A stretch of DNA of 64,000 nucleotides, from contig NZ_CP025429.1 of assembly GCF_002848345.1 (NCBI RefSeq), forward strand, positions 2,294,001-2,358,000, read 5' to 3'. The translations under genes were made by a program, and so were the position numbers. The notes beneath the pieces are model-generated. The model did no database searches, was not told the DNA's origin, and was given only the letters and a program-made list of their open reading frames with translations. Positions 49,128-57,262 of this stretch are shown here, piece after piece (position 1 is the stretch's first letter; every line of letters starts with the position of its first letter). This DNA is from Chromobacterium sp. ATCC 53434 (GTDB taxonomy: Bacteria > Pseudomonadota > Gammaproteobacteria > Burkholderiales > Chromobacteriaceae).

Positions 49128-50253
49128 ATTCAATGGAGAGCGCCTCGACCCCGTCAGTGGCGCTTTTCATCTGGGCAATGGCTACCGGACCTACAATCCG
49201 GCGCTGATGCGCTTCCATTGTCCGGACAATCTGAGTCCGTTTGGTGCCGGCGGAATCAACCTGTACGCCTACTGTGCCGGAGATTCGATCAACCGAGCCG
49301 ACCCGTCCGGGCATCTAAGCTGGCAGGCCTGGACATCAATAGGCCTGGGAGTGGCCGGCCTGGCGCTGGCGGCGTTTACCGCCGGGACGTCAATTATTGC
49401 CTCCGGTGGGGTCATCGCCGCACTGGAAAGCGCCTCGGCCGTCTCGCTGGTGGTGGGCGGAGCCGCCGTGCTGGCCGATGTGACAGCGATCGCTAGCGGA
49501 GCGACCGAAGAGAACAATCCGGCGGCGTCGGCGATACTGGGCTGGGCTTCGATTGCTCTGGGCATTTCAGGCGTAGGGGGCAAGTTTGTCCGGACCACGT
49601 ATAGCGTTGCAGCTTCCATTGGCAATCGCTTGATGAAATCGTTTGCCAGAGGATTAAGCCCCACCGGAAGAAGCGTTTGCATCAATACGCGTCGGTTGAT
49701 GGCTCTGGATGCTGGGCTTGATACTGCCCCATCGAGGGGATGGATTGCGTTGGATTATTTTACGTCTGAGCAGCGTGCCTATCTGGATTCCCAGCATGTT
49801 GGCACGGGAGCGTATCAAGGCCGCTTGTATCGCGGCGATAGCCGGCCACCTCAATACATCTTCAAATATGGTTTCCTGCCCAAAGGAAGTAATCGCGATA
49901 TGGCTAATCATTTCGCGGGGTTGCCGGACAGCGCGTTTGTGTCTTTTACCAAAAGAAAAGAAGTGGCGGCAAATTTTGCCGGTTTCAGGGCGCTTGATAC
50001 AAGCGCCGGCCGTATTGGTTTTATTTATAAACTGGACAAGCTGGATTATGCGGCAGATCTCACAGCATCTAGCTTGCGCGTGAACGATTACGCAGAAGTT
50101 GTTGCCCTTTCGCCTGTGCCAGGTGACCGTGTGAAAGGCGCTTATATAGTGCGATTTGAAAGTCGATCGAGCGCCTCATATGAGTTTGTCGACTATATCA
50201 AGAATCCTGAGTTCGATGAAAACCGTCAGCGATGGTTGTTCTGTTTCTTCTGA
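49108..50253 (+). CDS. Short RHS-core protein with cholera-toxin-like ADP-ribosyltransferase domain
   Basis: 381 aa. Residues 5-70 are the conserved RHS core end (LGFNGERLDPVSGAFHLGNG, ALMRFHCPDNLSPFGAGGIN, AYCAGDSINRADPSGH). About 75-160 is hydrophobic and could help translocation. The C-terminal part matches the cholera toxin A/ART fold: LYRGDSRPP (R242, D244), FVSFT at 277-281 in place of STS, and AEVVALSPVPGDRVKGAY with the catalytic-type E330. It should transfer ADP-ribose from NAD to a protein target. No immunity gene is evident next to it. Confidence 0.85.
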   Translation: MNNGVLGFNGERLDPVSGAFHLGNGYRTYNPALMRFHCPDNLSPFGAGGINLYAYCAGDSINRADPSGHLSWQAWTSIGLGVAGLALAAFTAGTSIIASGGVIAALESASAVSLVVGGAAVLADVTAIASGATEENNPAASAILGWASIALGISGVGGKFVRTTYSVAASIGNRLMKSFARGLSPTGRSVCINTRRLMALDAGLDTAPSRGWIALDYFTSEQRAYLDSQHVGTGAYQGRLYRGDSRPPQYIFKYGFLPKGSNRDMANHFAGLPDSAFVSFTKRKEVAANFAGFRALDTSAGRIGFIYKLDKLDYAADLTASSLRVNDYAEVVALSPVPGDRVKGAYIVRFESRSSASYEFVDYIKNPEFDENRQRWLFCFF

Positions 50254-50275
50254 GATGTCGAGGTTCAGGTTTGAT

Positions 50276-50408
50276 CTGAAGCACCCCGGGTTTCGCGGAG
50301 ACTCCCTCACTTGAGAGAATGGCGCCATGAGCAAATCCACCAAGTTTTCCCCAGAAGTCCGCGAGCGTGCTGTACGCATGGTCTTTGACCGCCGCGCCGG
50401 CAACTGGT
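50276..50408 (+). mobile_element. IS3-family remnant (left end and start of orfA)
   Basis: TGAAGCACCCCGGGTTTC is followed by ATG at 50328 and the typical orfA start MSKSTKFSPEVRERAVRMV, which breaks off after 26 codons at TAA. Only the left end survives. Confidence 0.75.
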
Positions 50409-50591
50409 AAGGAATCCTTGCGAGTTCAAGCGGTGCCAGAAAGCGTAGTTGAGGAGGCTGCCAAAAAGCTGGCGGCTGATTTTGATTACCCATGGGAGCA
50501 CATGCCACAGGCCGGCAAGGATGACTTCAGGCACAAGGTGCGGCGCGTCGCCGCCCTACTCGCCGTCGCCCGTCGCCCGTCGCCCAATTGA
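50409..50591 (+). pseudogene. C-terminal fragment of a small unknown protein
   Basis: The frame reads VVEEAAKKLAADFDYPWEHM, then PQAGKDDFRHKVRRVAALL, and stops at 50591. It resembles the end of a small phage or plasmid protein cut at its start by the IS3 remnant. No function is known. Confidence 0.45.
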
Positions 50592-50711
50592 TACACAACC
50601 CACACACAAAATACTTTAAATTTGCGTAATTCACGCACCGTTGCCATGCTAATTGCAAATCAAAGGAGCAATCAGCCATGCGCCTCTACCTCTCCGCCGA
50701 CCGCTACTACG

Positions 50712-51948
50712 GGGCATCTCGAATAACCCAAGCTTTTCAGCAAGCCTAACAACAGCATGACGCTTGCGGCCATATTCGGATCGTTTTCTGCAACGGATCA
50801 CCGCTCAACGCAGCGATTCAGCCCATTTCGGGCGTCAGAAGGCCACGATTCCGGCTTTCCGGAGGAACACCAAGCGCTTTAGGTTGTAACAGGTCGCCAT
50901 CATCGTCAGCGCAAAGTTCGCGCGCGGTTGGCCAATTGTGCGGACCAACTTGCCTCCCATCTGATCAATCATGGCGAACACGTGTTCGACACGGGCACGA
51001 ACCTTGGCGATGCGGTGGTTGCGCTGCTGCTGGCACTCGGACAGCGGCTTGTTGGCGTGCCCCTTTCGCTGAATCCGATTCCGAAATCTGTCTTGGGCAA
51101 GCTGCGCTCCACGGGCCTCGGACGGATAGCCTCGGTCGGCGTAAACATCCCGGCTTGTATTGCTGGTATCGAAGACGTTGTCGAAATGCTGGCTGTCATG
51201 CGTACTGGCCGTATCAGTTTTGAACTTGCGGATCAGCTTGTATTTGTTGTCGACGTTCACCGACAGTTTGTAGCCAAAGTAGGATTTGCCGTGCTTTTTG
51301 GTCCAGCTGGCATCCTGGTCCTTCTGGCGCCGCTTCGCGGGTTTCCAATCGGCCGGCGTTGCGCCCTGATCGAGCAGCATCTTCTCGTCGCTGCTGTTGT
51401 GCTGCTTCGGCGCTGGCACCAACGTCGCGTCGATGATTTGGCCGCCGCGCGCGATATAGCCTTGCTTGAGCAATTGTGCTGACACGCCATCGAACAGTGC
51501 ACGGGCCCCGGTTTCGCCGATCCGATTCTCGAAGGTCCAAATCGTGGTGCGGTCAGGGATGTTGACCGCCTGGCCCAGCCCACAGAAACGCTGATAACTC
51601 ATCCGGTCGAGCAGTTGATACTCCATTTGTTCATCGGACAGGTTGTACAGCCGCTTGAGGACCAGAATCCGCACCATCGTTTCGGTCGGAAACGGCGGGC
51701 GGCCGCCCTGCTGGCTGACTGGCCGAGGCGCGACCCGATCGACCTCGGCCGCCAAGGCGGCAAAGTTGATGTGCTTCTCGATCTCGACCAGAGGGTCGCC
51801 CAGGTGGTCGATCTTCTGCCGGTGGTGGTCGGCGGCGAACAGGTCTTTCTTGATGGCGTTGCGTGGTTTCATCGGGCTCAAGCTCGGCAAGAGTCTGGAC
51901 GGTATAATTTTACCAGCTGAGGGCACCCCGGGGTTTTTCGAGGTGCCC
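50712..51948 (-). mobile_element. IS5-family insertion sequence
   Basis: Imperfect inverted ends GGGCATCTCGAATAACCC and GGGGTTTTTCGAGGTGCCC, with a 4-bp duplication TACG on both sides (50708-50711 and 51949-51952). Length is 1237 bp with one leftward transposase gene. It interrupts the WGR-like gene. Confidence 0.9.
50835..51872 (-). CDS. IS5-family transposase
   Basis: 345 aa from MKPRNAIKKDLFAADH. The N-terminal DUF772 part (GGRPPFPTETMVRILVLKRL, then YNLSDEQMEYQLLDRMSYQR) and the DDE part are clear: Asp in IIDATLVPAPKQHN, Asp in DVYADRGYPS and Glu in KVRARVEHVFAMID. It appears full length. Confidence 0.95.
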   Translation of the reverse strand: MKPRNAIKKDLFAADHHRQKIDHLGDPLVEIEKHINFAALAAEVDRVAPRPVSQQGGRPPFPTETMVRILVLKRLYNLSDEQMEYQLLDRMSYQRFCGLGQAVNIPDRTTIWTFENRIGETGARALFDGVSAQLLKQGYIARGGQIIDATLVPAPKQHNSSDEKMLLDQGATPADWKPAKRRQKDQDASWTKKHGKSYFGYKLSVNVDNKYKLIRKFKTDTASTHDSQHFDNVFDTSNTSRDVYADRGYPSEARGAQLAQDRFRNRIQRKGHANKPLSECQQQRNHRIAKVRARVEHVFAMIDQMGGKLVRTIGQPRANFALTMMATCYNLKRLVFLRKAGIVAF

Positions 51949-52359
51949 TACGCTATCGCCATCCAGCTGGACCTGTTCAACAGGCCGGTGATCGTGCGCG
52001 CCTGGGGCGGCCGCGGGAGTCGGCGCGGCGGCATGGCGACTGAGCCGTTCAGCACGGCGCGGCTGAAGGATATTGACCGCCGCCGGCGTCAGCACGGCTA
52101 CCAACTACTACAAAATCATGTCGATCGACGGCCGGCAAGGGGATCGGAGCGATGCGAAAAGGACGCCGGCAGATTATAATCAGCTAGGAGTAAACTGTTA
52201 CATTCGGGATGTAAACCTCGCGGGGGTAACGCAGCTCTCCAGGCTCGTCTTAAACGCGGCGATCAATAACCTTTCGATCCTCGACCTCTCCGAGCCAAAA
52301 TAGAATGGGACTGCCCTGTTGGCGTTGCCTGCCCCAAAACGGAATTAAGGGAAAAAGGC

Positions 52360-52896
52360 GTGAAGCGTTGGATGATGATGTTGATAGGAGCCACATCAGC
52401 GCAGGGAGTTTTTGCGGACCCATCTGCGTATATCTGCACGGTGGAGAAAAGTGCAGGGCTTCACTACGATGGCCAAACTAAGGCGTGGTGGCCTAGAGCT
52501 TTTGCACCAGGCAAGCAATATATGCTGCGCAAGCTAACCGAAGAAAACTTGAAAGAACACAAGCACAGAATGTTGCAAAATCTCGACCTGACTAAGCCAA
52601 ATTGGGCATTTTGGGACAGCAAATTGCTAGTGGCTAGTTGCATTGAAGACACTTCAATCGTTAAGTTCAGCGAACTAATGTGTCGGCCAATTATTGCGAT
52701 GGTCGATTTTGACAAGGATTCTCGCCGATTTGAGGTTTCCCATCACGGAGCTTATGTCGAGCAAGGATTCTGGCGACAGCTACAGCTGGAAGATTCTGAG
52801 CAATATAAACAGGGTCTCATCAATAAACATGGGGGCGATGCTGATCATCCTGACGATGTGTTTGTTGAGGTAGGCACGTGCAGCCCGGATCGTTGA
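52360..52896 (+). CDS. Secreted hypothetical protein
   Basis: 178 aa from a GTG with AAGGGAAAAAGG upstream; ATG at 52372 is an alternative. Residues 1-20 (KRWMMMLIGATSAQGVFA) look like a signal peptide. The mature part contains four Cys and no recognised domain. The stretch 52180-52359 before it holds no clear gene. Confidence 0.65.
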   Translation: MKRWMMMLIGATSAQGVFADPSAYICTVEKSAGLHYDGQTKAWWPRAFAPGKQYMLRKLTEENLKEHKHRMLQNLDLTKPNWAFWDSKLLVASCIEDTSIVKFSELMCRPIIAMVDFDKDSRRFEVSHHGAYVEQGFWRQLQLEDSEQYKQGLINKHGGDADHPDDVFVEVGTCSPDR

Positions 52897-52959
52897 CCCT
52901 CAATGAGAGCAATGAAAATATAATAAAAATGAGCGGCAGAATTTCTCCCACCATACCCA

Positions 52960-53248
52960 TTAGGGAAGGTCTGAACAATCTGCCGAGCAAATAGAAATGC
53001 AATTTCTCTCCGTGCAACGGAAGCCGCTCGTGGAGTTGTTTGAGACCGCCAAGCCTTGCATAAAGTTGACCGGATCTCCGGCGCAATAGGCGTAAGAATT
53101 GACGCCGCCGGCGCCGAACGGACTCAGGCTATCCGGACAGTGAAAACGCATCAAGGCGGGTCTGTGCCCGGTAGCCATGGCCCAGATACGTCGCGCAGCT
53201 GACGGGGTCGAGACTCTCTCCGTTAAACCCCAGAACACTGTTGTTCAT
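52960..53248 (-). pseudogene. Decayed RHS-core gene
   Basis: ATG at 53248 begins MNNSVLGFNGESLDPVSCAT, then a frameshift near GYRAQT moves to the frame that reads ALMRFHCPDSLSPFGAGGVN and AYCAGDPVNF, after which the toxin part is lost. Its leader has ATTAGGAAAACTCCTC (53324-53339), the same element found before the intact RHS toxin gene (49014-49029). Confidence 0.8.
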
Positions 53249-53343
53249 TGCTTTCCCTTTTTGCATGGCAGGCCAGGCAATGCTGCTTTTTTGCGTTGCC
53301 CAAGACCAGCCTTGCGTCCGGATATTAGGAAAACTCCTCATGA

Positions 53344-53610
53344 TCACATGCGGTGCCAAATATCGTCTGGTATCGTAGGCCTCAGTGATGGGACGGGTAT
53401 GGCGTGCTCTTGCCGGAATATTTCGCCAAGATGCGCATTGGGAGGGATGATGTGCTTGAGGCTTATGTATTCCCGATCGGCTCCGCGAAATTTATTGCTC
53501 AGCGCGATGGGGAGATAGGACATTATCCGGCGATACGCAGAGCCTATCGCGGATTCGGTATATCCAAGCATTGGCAGCCGTTCGCTGAGTTGCCAGAGGG
53601 CGATCCTCAT
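53344..53610 (-). CDS. Unassigned small frame, uncertain
   Basis: 88 aa (MRIALWQLSERLPMLGYTES, then FRGADREYISLKHIIPPNAH). It lies between the decayed RHS gene's leader and the methyltransferase. No family is recognised; it could be a decayed toxin or immunity part. The stretch 53250-53706 contains nothing else convincing. Confidence 0.25.
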   Translation of the reverse strand: MRIALWQLSERLPMLGYTESAIGSAYRRIMSYLPIALSNKFRGADREYISLKHIIPPNAHLGEIFRQEHAIPVPSLRPTIPDDIWHRM

Positions 53611-53706
53611 AGATGTTCTGCTGGTCAGCCCCGGCAGTGCTCAGGGCGTTGTGTTGCAGGCCGAAGGACTGAGACCCATCAGCATTGGCAATGCGCCTAT
53701 AGCCAA

Positions 53707-54432
53707 TTAGCATTTTTTCCATTCCATGATCATGGAAAATGGCATCGCGAGATACCTTTGTACTCTGTCTTGTGGCCCACCGGATGGTCTAGGTTCGTCG
53801 AAGAATGTCAGTTTCAGGCCTTCACCAATCAATACAGACATGTAAGTGCTCAGGGGGCGATGCCAGTTTCGCACTCTCAAACCATCCCATTCCAACCACT
53901 CTGCCTGTTCACTAAAATAGTTTCCAAGAGGACGGTAAGCGCGACCGTCTTCGCCTTTTATCCACCCAATTGTGCCATTGGAAGTGAAGAAACTAGTGAG
54001 GTTTGCGATCAGAATTCTTCCGCCGGGTTTGAGAATGCGAGTGGCTTCTCGAACCGCTGCGTGCATGTCGTCAATGTCGATAAGGCTTAGATAGAAGACT
54101 GCAAGGTCGAACTCTCCATTATTGAAAGGCAAATTTTCAGCAAAAGCATTGAGATATTTACCAGCTGGATCGTGGTTTCGAGCTCTTTCAATAAATGGTT
54201 CGATTGGATCAACTCCGACAGCATCGATGCCTATCTTCTTTGCCATACGGCAAAACCTCCCTTCGCCGCAGCCTATATCCAACATTTTTGCAGCGGCTGA
54301 CAATTCGGATCGCTCCAGCATCGGCTTGTCGAGGATGAATTCGCGAGCGAAATCGCCCGCATCTGGCATTCTGTCGATCCAGGCTTGAGAAGAACTAAGC
54401 CACCCGTTCTCATCCGGGTCACGTTGGTTCAT
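53707..54432 (-). CDS. SAM-dependent class I methyltransferase
   Basis: 241 aa. Motif I is KMLDIGCGEGRFCRMAKKIG, the acidic end of strand 2 is VGVDPIE, motif II is FDLAVFYLSLIDIDD, and REATRILKPGGRILIANLTS follows, as in UbiE/Methyltransf_11 proteins. The C-terminal part (RPLSTYMSVLIGEGLKLTFF) fits small-molecule methylases. The substrate is unknown. No operon partner is visible. Confidence 0.88.
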   Translation of the reverse strand: MNQRDPDENGWLSSSQAWIDRMPDAGDFAREFILDKPMLERSELSAAAKMLDIGCGEGRFCRMAKKIGIDAVGVDPIEPFIERARNHDPAGKYLNAFAENLPFNNGEFDLAVFYLSLIDIDDMHAAVREATRILKPGGRILIANLTSFFTSNGTIGWIKGEDGRAYRPLGNYFSEQAEWLEWDGLRVRNWHRPLSTYMSVLIGEGLKLTFFDEPRPSGGPQDRVQRYLAMPFSMIMEWKKC

Positions 54433-54564
54433 TGCCTAATACTCCCTGTTTCACAAACGATGGTTTGAGGCAGCTGGACTACCCCGGCTCCTGTAGGCAT
54501 TCCTGCCTTATGATACGATTCAAGACCTCGGCAGCACTACGGTACCAGAATCTATCGACAATAC

Positions 54565-54785
54565 TCCCTAAAATCGCCGCGCGCGTTCATGGTTATGAAG
54601 CGCACACCGGGCGGCAGATGGCGCTTTGGCACGAAGCCATAAGTCGCCACCTGCAACCCGTCGCGGGTGATGATCGGCGCAGCGTAGTTCTGCCAGCAAT
54701 CAGGCTTCCAGAGACCGTCTTCGACCTCATAGCCAAAGTGCTAGCGGATCTGCTGCGCCGCGGGCGGGGCGAAATTTATGCACAT
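54565..54785 (-). pseudogene. SRAP-domain protein remnant (HMCES/YedK type)
   Basis: ATG at 54785 is followed by Cys2 (MCINFAPPAAQQIR), then an in-frame TAG, and the frame continues HFGYEVEDGLWKPDCWQNYA, then PIITRDGLQVATYGFVPKRH and LPPGVRFITMNARGDF. This is the start of an SRAP peptidase-like protein that links to abasic DNA through Cys2. The nonsense codon and early loss of the rest make it inactive. Confidence 0.7.
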
Positions 54786-54794
54786 AAAACGAAG

Positions 54795-54986
54795 CTACTG
54801 CACGATTTCCGTGGAAAGAATCCGTTTATGGCCATCGAGCCGTTCAGAATCCACGCTCACTCCTTCTCCAACAGGGTTTGCGCAAAATGATTCAATAGCT
54901 TCTTTCGTTGCATGATATTTAGATCTAATGGCTTGGTCTGATACGATGTCGTATTTCTCAAATTGAAACACCGTTACCTCTTCCAT
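54795..54986 (-). CDS. Small hypothetical protein
   Basis: 63 aa (MEEVTVFQFEKYDIVSDQAI, then RSKYHATKEAIESF). It resembles a small soluble protein family seen in several proteobacteria, but no function is known to me. It lies just upstream of the SRAP remnant and after the lysis genes of prophage 2. Confidence 0.6.
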   Translation of the reverse strand: MEEVTVFQFEKYDIVSDQAIRSKYHATKEAIESFCANPVGEGVSVDSERLDGHKRILSTEIVQ

Positions 54987-55060
54987 CTCAACCTCCTCAA
55001 GCCAAAAATGATGAGCATTATATAAACTAGACGCCCCCTCCCTAAGATCAATCAGTAAAT

Positions 55061-55540
55061 CTACTCTATTCTGCTATTTTTAATTACCGCCTGGCAGGCT
55101 CTGAGCTGCCGGACAACGTCGTCTGCCTCGCCGGCGAGTCGGAGAGCATCCTCTCCATGCGCTGCAAGAAAGTCGGCTGGCGCGGACGCATCACGTCGGC
55201 CGGCGCCGGTGGCAGCTGCGGGCAGATCGCCGCGCCCAGCGGCGGGTTGCTGCTCGCGCAGCCGGAGAGCAGCAGCATGGCGAGCCAAAGCAGCCTGAAG
55301 TTCCAATTTCCCATCTTCCAGATCCTTCTCATATGCGGCCGATGTGGCCGCGTCATCTGCTGCCGCCTGGTGCTCGCGCGCCCGGGCGGCCTGGGTGGCC
55401 GCTACCTGCTGCTGGGCCAGGCTGGCACGCACCACTGCGGCGTCGCGCTGGGCGATAACGGCCCGCATCTCCCAGCCCAGAAAAGCCAAGGCCGCCACGG
55501 CGGCGGCCAGCACGATCTCCCTCCACAGCTGCATGTTCAC
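55061..55540 (-). CDS. Rz-like inner-membrane spanin, prophage 2
   Basis: 159 aa. One membrane helix at about 8-27 (IVLAAAVAALAFLGWEMRAV) is followed by a long Ala/Gln/Arg-rich coiled part. A lipoprotein gene is nested in another frame. Together they form the second Rz/Rz1 pair of the window. The start overlaps the holin-like gene by four bases. Confidence 0.8.
   Translation of the reverse strand: MNMQLWREIVLAAAVAALAFLGWEMRAVIAQRDAAVVRASLAQQQVAATQAARAREHQAAADDAATSAAYEKDLEDGKLELQAALARHAAALRLREQQPAAGRGDLPAAATGAGRRDASAPADFLAAHGEDALRLAGEADDVVRQLRACQAVIKNSRIE
55084..55332 (-). CDS. Rz1-like spanin lipoprotein, nested, prophage 2
   Basis: 82 aa from MRRIWKMGNWNFRLLWLA at 55332. The lipobox is LLLSGCASS, and the mature part is Pro-rich at first (NPPLGAAICPQLPPAPADVM). 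It lies wholly inside the Rz frame. Confidence 0.78.
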   Translation of the reverse strand: MRRIWKMGNWNFRLLWLAMLLLSGCASSNPPLGAAICPQLPPAPADVMRPRQPTFLQRMERMLSDSPARQTTLSGSSEPARR

Positions 55541-55776
55541 CCTCCTTTTGCCTTAGCCAGCACTACGATGCCGGCCCAGATCGCGCCCAGCAGGCCAATC
55601 ACAATGCCGCCGGCCAACGCCTTCAGCACAGCATCCGCTACGCCATCTACTCTCTTGGCCAGCTTCACCGCATCAGCCACTCCAGCCTCGTCCAGCGCCT
55701 GGCGCGCGCCGGCCTTGGCCGCCGCCTCCAACAGTGCCCGGAACTCTTCCCGCGGCAGCACGACTTCATCACCCAT
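55537..55776 (-). CDS. Holin-like membrane protein, prophage 2
   Basis: 79 aa. A charged helical N-terminal part (LPREEFRALLEAAAKAGARQ) is followed by one hydrophobic helix at about 53-74 (LAGGIVIGLLGAIWAGIVVL). This is the shape of small phage lysis membrane proteins. It lies between the muramidase and Rz. Confidence 0.65.
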   Translation of the reverse strand: MGDEVVLPREEFRALLEAAAKAGARQALDEAGVADAVKLAKRVDGVADAVLKALAGGIVIGLLGAIWAGIVVLAKAKGG

Positions 55777-55779
55777 CCC

Positions 55780-56397
55780 CTACTCCCCAAAGTAAGCGCG
55801 ATACTTGCCCCTCCGCACGACCATCACGTTCCTGACGTGCGTATTGGTGATGTCCGCAAACGACTGCCCATAGCCGGCATGCCGCGCTTTCGACTGCGCG
55901 CTGCTGTGTTCAAGATTGCCGAACCAGACGCCAGGCTGACAGCCTGACGTGTTGGCGCACTTCCGCCGGCGCTGGATCACCCCCCCGAGACCAGAGTTGT
56001 AGGCCGCGTCCATCATGGCCAGCCGGTCTGCATCAGCAGCCGCCCAGCGGATCAGCTGGTAATTGCCACGGTTCTTCAGCACAACAGCCGTCAGCTGGTA
56101 GCGTGGGTCGTAAGCATTGCCCCAACTCCAGCCCCGCAGTTCGGGATGTGCAACCACCATCTCTCGAATCGCATCGAAACGCACCGAACCATCTGCCTTG
56201 TACGCCTTGGTGAACTGCCCCAGGCCGGCACCCAGCTCGCGCGAAGTCTGCAGCTTTGCGTTGACGCGCCAGCCGCTTTCTTGCTCAACCTGAGCCGCCA
56301 GCACCGACCGCGACGGCATATCGGGCCAGTACTGGCCGATGGCCGCCGATAACGCAGGCAGCAACGCCAACGCGCCGGCGCTCAGCCCCGCAGCCAT
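55780..56397 (-). CDS. Phage lysozyme / transglycosylase-like muramidase
   Basis: 205 aa. The N-terminus (MAAGLSAGALALLPALSAAI) is a hydrophobic signal or signal-anchor. The catalytic Glu context is AAQVEQESGWRVNAKL, then GAGLGQFTKAYKADGS and YNSGLGGVIQRRRKC, matching soluble-lytic-type lysozyme folds. It cleaves murein glycan at the end of infection. It overlaps the holin candidate upstream by 16 bases. Confidence 0.82.
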   Translation of the reverse strand: MAAGLSAGALALLPALSAAIGQYWPDMPSRSVLAAQVEQESGWRVNAKLQTSRELGAGLGQFTKAYKADGSVRFDAIREMVVAHPELRGWSWGNAYDPRYQLTAVVLKNRGNYQLIRWAAADADRLAMMDAAYNSGLGGVIQRRRKCANTSGCQPGVWFGNLEHSSAQSKARHAGYGQSFADITNTHVRNVMVVRRGKYRAYFGE

Positions 56398-56672
56398 AAC
56401 ACACCGCCAATCACCACAGCAGCCATGAACAGCCGGTCGGCCAGCACCACGAGGGCGGCGCCCGTTGGCGCATGCATGGCGATGTCTGCAGCGGCGGACA
56501 CGTCGACATGGAACAGCGCTTTGCGCATCAGCAATGCCACACCCAGGAGCACCGGGAGCGCCAGACCGAGCTGCAGCCAGGTTTGAGCAACAACGGAGTC
56601 GATCCAGAACAGCGCCAGCGCGGCCGGAATGATCAGCAGGTAGATGCGATAGTCGTGCAGATTTTTCAGCAT
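56382..56672 (-). CDS. Holin candidate with several membrane helices, prophage 2
   Basis: 96 aa with three hydrophobic helices (YLLIIPAALALFWIDSVV, LGLALPVLLGVALLM, LVVLADRLFMAAVVIGGVLW). Position directly before the muramidase supports a class I-like holin. Confidence 0.7.
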   Translation of the reverse strand: MLKNLHDYRIYLLIIPAALALFWIDSVVAQTWLQLGLALPVLLGVALLMRKALFHVDVSAAADIAMHAPTGAALVVLADRLFMAAVVIGGVLWLRG

Positions 56673-56689
56673 GGTGTCTCCAGGAATGA

Positions 56690-56974
56690 TTAAGGCCGGT
56701 TGTCCCGGCCCTTATTGATTGCCCGCAGGTTGCTGAGCAGGATGAACGCGTAGAACACGCACAGCAGCTGATAGGCCAAAGGCGGCGGCTTGAGCAGACA
56801 GCAGGCTAGGAACAAAAGCGCCTTGACCGCCACCAACGCAGGCAGGATGCCAGCGCGCTCGATCAGGCGCCTGACGAACGGGTTCAGCTCCCTGCCACCC
56901 AGGTAGGTCAGCGCATAGAAGGTGCTGGCGATGTCCGCCGCTTGGAGCAAAACGAGCAGTGCAATCCAAATCAT
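56690..56974 (-). CDS. Small membrane protein (DUF5658-like), prophage 2
   Basis: 94 aa. The pattern LQAADIASTFYALTYLGGRE, then LNPFVRRL resembles DUF5658 membrane proteins. Three hydrophobic helices are seen. It overlaps the upstream gene by four bases. Its role in the lysis region is unknown. Confidence 0.65.
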   Translation of the reverse strand: MIWIALLVLLQAADIASTFYALTYLGGRELNPFVRRLIERAGILPALVAVKALLFLACCLLKPPPLAYQLLCVFYAFILLSNLRAINKGRDNRP

Positions 56975-57255
56975 TTCGCCCCTCCCTGCAATGCAGCCAG
57001 TTTGTTCTGCGCATCGGCCAGCTGTAACTGCAAGGCCTGGTTTTGCGTAAGCGCCACCGCCGCCGCTTGGCCCAGCACATCGGCAAGCTTCAGACCGGCC
57101 TGGCCATCCGCGACACTCAAGGACTGCGGATCGCTGATATAGGTCTGCAGTTGCTGGCTCAGCGGGTTGGGCTGGTCCGCGGCGAATCGCACGGACGCGC
57201 CGGCGATGCCGGCGGCAGACAACCGAATCAGGATTTCATAGGGGTATTGATTCAT
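56971..57255 (-). CDS. Hypothetical tail-region protein, prophage 2
   Basis: 94 aa from MNQYPYEILIRLSAAGIAGA at 57255. The C-terminal half is a heptad-like helix (LALTQNQALQLQLADAQNKL). No domain is recognised. It lies seven bases after the tail-fibre gene and overlaps the membrane gene. Confidence 0.6.
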   Translation of the reverse strand: MNQYPYEILIRLSAAGIAGASVRFAADQPNPLSQQLQTYISDPQSLSVADGQAGLKLADVLGQAAAVALTQNQALQLQLADAQNKLAALQGGAK

Positions 57256-57262
57256 GTAGACC

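Larger units (their letters stand above)
50678..52179 (+). pseudogene. WGR-like small protein gene split by IS5
   Basis: The first 11 codons (MRLYLSADRYY, with AAAGGAGC upstream) and the part after the IS (AIAIQLDLFNRPVIVRAWGG, then STARLKDIDRRRRQHGYQLL) join in frame across one TACG copy. The WGR/RAWGGRG motif and the 'LxDIxxRRRxxGY' tail point to a small WGR-domain protein as found on phages and plasmids. About 86 aa when joined. Confidence 0.7.

Noticed and set aside
53404..54090. 228-aa plus-strand frame
   Set aside because: Antisense to the methyltransferase and without family pattern.
54432..54890. 152-aa plus-strand frame
   Set aside because: Antisense to the SRAP remnant, whose minus-strand reading has a recognisable domain.
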